Positions 5,933 through 9,291 of a DNA stretch of 9,291 bases are shown one piece after another (position 1 is the stretch's first letter; every line of letters begins with the position of its first letter). Below the pieces are notes generated by a model, which was given only the letters and a program-made list of their open reading frames with translations, was not told the origin of the DNA and made no database searches. Source of the stretch: Acidobacteriota bacterium (GTDB taxonomy: Bacteria > Acidobacteriota > Terriglobia > Terriglobales > Acidobacteriaceae). A program made the translations under genes and the position numbers. The DNA lies in the NCBI GenBank assembly GCA_021851465.1, contig JAJZDL010000115.1:1-9291 (forward strand), read 5' to 3'.

Positions 5933-6564
5933 GCGACCCCCAGCATCTCCAGCGCCTCATCCACCGTCCGCGCCACCAGAACAACCTCGCGGTTCGTCGC
6001 CTTCAGCATCCCCCGCTCCACGCACTCGTCCAGAAACGTCAGCAGCTTGTCGTAAAACCCGTTCGTGTTCAGCAGAAGGACCGGCTTCGAGTGCAGCCGC
6101 AGCGTCTTCCACGACAGCACCTCGAAGACCTCCTCAAGCGTCCCAAACCCGCCCGGCAACACGACAAACGCATCCGACCGCGCGCCGAACATCGCCTTGC
6201 GCGTGTGCATCGTGTCGGTCACATGCAGCTCGGTCAGGCCCTCATGCGCCACCTCCTGCTTCACCAGGACCGTCGGAATCACGCCAACCACGCGCCCGCC
6301 CACCTCCAGCGCCGCGTCTGCAACCGCCTGCATCAGGCCGATCTTGCCGCCGCCATAGACCACGCCGATCCCGCGCGTCGCCAACTCGCGCCCAAGCTCC
6401 GCCGCCGTCGCGCGGTACACCGCATCGGCACCATCCAAAGACCCGCAAAACACTGCCACAGCCGCGATCGCAGAAGAGCGGGTTGCAGATACAGCAGTCC
6501 CCGGTTCGGAAACGCAAGCGACGGAGGGCAGAGTGTCATCCATTAATGAATTCATCGGTACCAC
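5929..6564 (-). CDS. LOG-family (TIGR00730) nucleoside-monophosphate phosphoribohydrolase-like protein
   Basis: This 211-residue protein belongs to the LOG family, often annotated as 'lysine decarboxylase-like'. Characterised members hydrolyse cytokinin riboside 5'-monophosphate or AMP-type nucleotides to the free base and ribose 5-phosphate. Visible signatures are VFCGS (38-42), GGGKIGLM (71-78), MHTRKAM (119-125) with the conserved Arg and Lys, and PGGFGTLEE (137-145) with the catalytic Glu region. The core fills residues 34-210. The first 33 residues are an unconserved Ser/Thr/Ala-rich lead, and the start is uncertain: GTG 6564, ATG 6555 and ATG 6543 are all in frame, and a GAGGA about 14 bases ahead of 6564 is rather distant. 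The gene is divergent from the helicase gene. It converges on the DUF971 gene with a four-base overlap. Many bacteria carry such genes without making cytokinin, so a nucleotide-salvage or housekeeping role is as likely. Confidence 0.9.
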   Translation of the reverse strand: MVPMNSLMDDTLPSVACVSEPGTAVSATRSSAIAAVAVFCGSLDGADAVYRATAAELGRELATRGIGVVYGGGKIGLMQAVADAALEVGGRVVGVIPTVLVKQEVAHEGLTELHVTDTMHTRKAMFGARSDAFVVLPGGFGTLEEVFEVLSWKTLRLHSKPVLLLNTNGFYDKLLTFLDECVERGMLKATNREVVLVARTVDEALEMLGVA

Positions 6565-6658
6565 TATTATCCATCATTCCTCATTCGCACCGCGCTCGAT
6601 CGCATACCACTCGCTCCGCTTCTACAAAGTGTGAAAAACGGACAGCGCACCAAGCGGA

Positions 6659-6664
6659 TAAAAT
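6659..6664 (+). promoter_or_regulatory. Possible -10 element for the helicase gene
   Basis: TAAAAT matches the sigma70 -10 consensus at five of six positions in the divergent LOG/helicase spacer. A start site near 6671 would leave about 15 bases of leader containing GGAGAG. I see no good -35 at the right distance, so the call is weak. Confidence 0.25.
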
Positions 6665-6685
6665 CGACACTGGAGAGCCGCCCCC

Positions 6686-9291
6686 GTGTCCCGCCTTCTC
6701 GAAAACATGAACCCCCAGCAGCGCGAAGGAATCCAGGCCGTCGATGGCCCCGTCCTGCTGCTCGCCGGTGCAGGCTCCGGCAAAACCCGCGTCATCACCC
6801 ATCGCATCGCCTATCTCATCGAGGAGCGCGGCGTCCCCGCAGACTCTATCCTCGCCGTCACCTTCACAAACAAGGCTGCCAAAGAGATGGCCGAGCGCGT
6901 CGAAAAAATCCTCGGCCACGCCTCCCTCGCCCAGCCCCTGCTCTGCACCTTCCACAGCTTCTGCGTGCGCCTTCTGCGCCGCGACATCGAGGCCCTGCGC
7001 GTGAATGACACCGGCCTCACACGCACCTTCGCCATCTACGACGAGACCGACCAGCAGGCCGTCGTCAAGTCCGCGCTCAAACGCCTCGGCATCGACGACA
7101 AGCAGCTCAAGCCCCGCATCGCACTCGGTCGAATCAGTTGGGCCAAGAGCCACATGATCGACCCGCAGGAGTACTTCCTTGCCTCCACCAATCCGATGGA
7201 AGAGAAGATAGCTCACCTCTTTGAGATCTACCGCAAGGAGCTTCTCAAGGCCAACGCGCTCGACTTCGACGATCTCCTGCTCGAAGCCGTCCGCCTGCTC
7301 AAGGCCGTCCCCGAGGTGCGCGAGCGCTACAACCGCCGCTACAGATACCTCCTCATCGACGAGTACCAGGACACCAACCGTCCGCAGTACGAGCTGATGA
7401 AGCTGCTCGCCGGCCCCGCGCGCAACGTCTGCGTCGTCGGCGACGAGGACCAGTCCATCTATAGCTGGCGCGGTGCGGACATTAAAAACATCCTCGAGTT
7501 CGAGAAGGACTTCCCCAACGTCCGCACCATCCGCCTCGAACAGAACTACCGCTCCACGCAGATCATTCTCGAAGGCGCCTCCGCGGTCGTCGCCAACAAC
7601 ACCCTCCGCAAGGGAAAAACGCTCTTCACCACGCGCGAGGGCGGCAGCATGATCGGCTACTACGAAGCGCCGGACGGCGAAAACGAGGCCCTCTTCATCG
7701 CAGACCGCATCCAGCAATATCTCCGCCTCGCAACCTCCAGCCCCAGTGAAGACGCCCCCCGCTGCGCCGTCCTCTACCGCACCAACGCGCAGTCGCGGCT
7801 CGTCGAAGAGGCCCTGCGCCGTTACCAGATCCAGTACCACATGGTCGGCGGATTTTCCTTCTACGACCGCGCCGAGGTCAAGGACATCCTCAGCTACATG
7901 AAGCTCGTCCTCAACCCACACGACTCCATCGCGCTCGGCCGCATCGTCAATTCGCCCCCGCGCGGCATCGGCAAAACCACTCTGGAGACCCTCGAACGCA
8001 TCGCCCTTACCACCGGCATCAGCACCTGGGACGCCATCGATCGCGCCACGGAAGACCAGTTGCTGCCGCCCCGCGCTCTGCAGGCCCTCGAAAAGTTCCG
8101 CCGCCTCATCGAAGACGCCCGCGCCCTGCTCGGCCCCGACTTCGCCGGAAAACTCGCCGCCAATCTTGCCCCTCAGAACGAAATCGACCCGCAACCCTCA
8201 AGCTCACAGCTTGAAGCTGGCTCGCTTTCAACCCTCAATTCATACGGAGCACCAGTCGCCGCCGCCCCTGAGGGCACAGCCTTCGATCCACGCAAATTTG
8301 CAGCCGAACCCTCTGCCGAAGATCTGCCCGCCAACGAAGCCGCCCCGACCTCCGATACCAGCTTCCACTTCGGCTTCGACTTCGGCCCAACCGAAGAGAT
8401 CTCCACCATCGCAGCCGAAAACTCCCTCGACTCCGCGCACTTCAACCCCTTCGCTCCAGTCGTGCTGAAAAACCCCGCCGCGCGCAAATCCCGTTCAGCA
8501 TCCAGCACGGCGCAAGGCCCCACAGACCGCGCCGCCAAACAAATCATGGCTGACGAACCAACGCCCTTCCGCACCCCCGGCGCACCCGCAACGCTCCCCG
8601 AGCTCATTAAGTTCCTCAACGACCGCAGCGGCTACATCCGCGCCCTCGAAGACGAGGCCACCCCCGAGTCCTTCTCCCGCATCGAGAACCTCCGCGAACT
8701 GGCCAACGCCGCCCAGGACGCCGAGGAGCGTGGCGAATCTCTCTCCGACTTCCTCGACCACGCCGCCCTGGTCTCCGACGCCGACTCCTACTCCGCCGAC
8801 GCGCGCATCACCCTGATGACCCTGCACGCCGCCAAAGGACTCGAGTTTCCACTGGTCTTCCTCGCCGGAATGGAAGAGGGCCTCTTCCCCAACTCGCGCT
8901 CGCTCCTCGATCCCATGGGCCTCGAAGAGGAGCGCCGTCTCTGCTACGTTGGCATGACACGGGCCATGGACACGCTCATCCTCACGCGCGCACGCTACCG
9001 CCGCCGCTATGGCTCCGAGATGCCCGACGCCAGCACGCCCTCGCGCTTCCTCGAAGAGGTCCCAGCGCGCCTCATCGAAGACCTCGGCAGCTTCCCCGCG
9101 CAGCCCCAGTTCTCCGGCAGCCACTTCTCCGGCTCCGCCTACGCCACGCCCTACCCGCAACGCAACCGCTTCGCTCGCCCCGCAAAGAACGACTTCGATC
9201 CCGAAGCCCGCCACTACAGCTACGAGGACGAGGACCAGTCACCCGCGCGCATCTCAAACGCACGCGCCGCCGCAACCAAGTTCTCCACCAC
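6686..9291 (+). CDS. pcrA: PcrA/UvrD-type superfamily 1A DNA helicase (partial, C-terminus cut by window edge)
   Basis: This is an ATP-driven 3'-5' DNA helicase of the UvrD/PcrA/Rep group, acting in repair, replication restart and clearing of DNA-bound proteins. 868 codons are visible with no stop. Motifs in order are Walker A GAGSGKT (28-34), Ia TFTNKAAKEM (59-68), Ib TFHSF (88-92), II LIDEYQDTN (223-231), III VVGDEDQSIYSWRGA (250-264), IV LEQNYRS (284-290), V LMTLHAAKGLEF (710-721) and VI ERRLCYVGMTRA (749-760). All key residues are intact. Between about 492 and 634, where PcrA/UvrD proteins have only a short link, there is a Pro/Ala/Ser/Glu-rich insertion; family sequence resumes at LPELIKFLNDRSGY. 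After about 800 a low-complexity linker begins, and the usual Tudor-like C-terminal domain would lie beyond the window. The GTG at 6686 is favoured because GGAGAG (6672-6677) lies eight bases upstream; the ATG at 6707 is the alternative. PcrA rather than UvrD is a judgement. Confidence 0.95.
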   Translation, partial: MSRLLENMNPQQREGIQAVDGPVLLLAGAGSGKTRVITHRIAYLIEERGVPADSILAVTFTNKAAKEMAERVEKILGHASLAQPLLCTFHSFCVRLLRRDIEALRVNDTGLTRTFAIYDETDQQAVVKSALKRLGIDDKQLKPRIALGRISWAKSHMIDPQEYFLASTNPMEEKIAHLFEIYRKELLKANALDFDDLLLEAVRLLKAVPEVRERYNRRYRYLLIDEYQDTNRPQYELMKLLAGPARNVCVVGDEDQSIYSWRGADIKNILEFEKDFPNVRTIRLEQNYRSTQIILEGASAVVANNTLRKGKTLFTTREGGSMIGYYEAPDGENEALFIADRIQQYLRLATSSPSEDAPRCAVLYRTNAQSRLVEEALRRYQIQYHMVGGFSFYDRAEVKDILSYMKLVLNPHDSIALGRIVNSPPRGIGKTTLETLERIALTTGISTWDAIDRATEDQLLPPRALQALEKFRRLIEDARALLGPDFAGKLAANLAPQNEIDPQPSSSQLEAGSLSTLNSYGAPVAAAPEGTAFDPRKFAAEPSAEDLPANEAAPTSDTSFHFGFDFGPTEEISTIAAENSLDSAHFNPFAPVVLKNPAARKSRSASSTAQGPTDRAAKQIMADEPTPFRTPGAPATLPELIKFLNDRSGYIRALEDEATPESFSRIENLRELANAAQDAEERGESLSDFLDHAALVSDADSYSADARITLMTLHAAKGLEFPLVFLAGMEEGLFPNSRSLLDPMGLEEERRLCYVGMTRAMDTLILTRARYRRRYGSEMPDASTPSRFLEEVPARLIEDLGSFPAQPQFSGSHFSGSAYATPYPQRNRFARPAKNDFDPEARHYSYEDEDQSPARISNARAAATKFST
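8198..8214. repeat. Inverted repeat inside the helicase insertion
   Basis: TCAAGCT and AGCTTGA form perfect seven-base arms around CAC. It lies near the 5' end of the extra segment of the helicase gene (about 8159-8587), in sequence slightly richer in A/T than its surroundings. It remains in frame and coding. It could be the trace of a small palindromic repeat element that became coding, or chance. Confidence 0.4.

Noticed and set aside
6581..8194. A 537-codon open frame on the minus strand opposite the helicase gene.
   Set aside because: The plus strand carries every SF1A helicase motif; the minus-strand product is Val/Gly/Glu/Asp-rich with no recognisable domain.

Overview
The window is compact, GC-rich bacterial chromosome, almost fully coding, with Shine-Dalgarno motifs of the GGAGG/AAGGAG type, several GTG starts and several overlapping genes. 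The gene content (KorAB-type 2-oxoacid:ferredoxin oxidoreductase, a lone DppF-like ATPase, a TauE/SafE permease, a SemiSWEET, a DUF971 protein, a LOG-family protein and a PcrA/UvrD helicase) would fit a soil acidobacterium of the Terriglobia type. That placement is an impression from protein style and base composition, not a demonstrated assignment. I see no RNA genes, insertion sequences, prophage genes or CRISPR arrays.

Layout. Bases 1-3432 hold three minus-strand genes. korB is cut by the left edge, korA lies just upstream of it in the same operon, and a short-chain dehydrogenase lies further upstream. A 294-base non-coding stretch separates korA from the dehydrogenase and contains an FNR/CRP-like dyad. 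From 3507 the plus strand carries a solitary oligopeptide-type ABC ATPase. After a 61-base gap with a 12-base-pair stem-loop comes a tight trio whose members overlap by 1 and 4 bases: TauE/SafE permease, SemiSWEET and a DUF971 cysteine-rich protein. The DUF971 gene converges on a minus-strand LOG-family gene, and both stop codons lie in one CTAG. A 121-base divergent region then leads to a plus-strand PcrA/UvrD-type helicase that runs off the right edge.

How the genes work together. KorA and KorB form one enzyme that links 2-oxoacid oxidation to low-potential ferredoxin. The trio at 4420-5932 is clearly co-translated, but its members have no known joint pathway. The other genes look like independent housekeeping units.

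I see no clear candidate for a wholly new system. The best leads are: a roughly 140-residue low-complexity insertion in the 2B region of the helicase, with a DNA inverted repeat inside it; the stem-loop covering the ribosome-binding region of the TauE gene; the FNR-like site ahead of korAB; and a second cysteine cluster at the C-terminus of the DUF971 protein.
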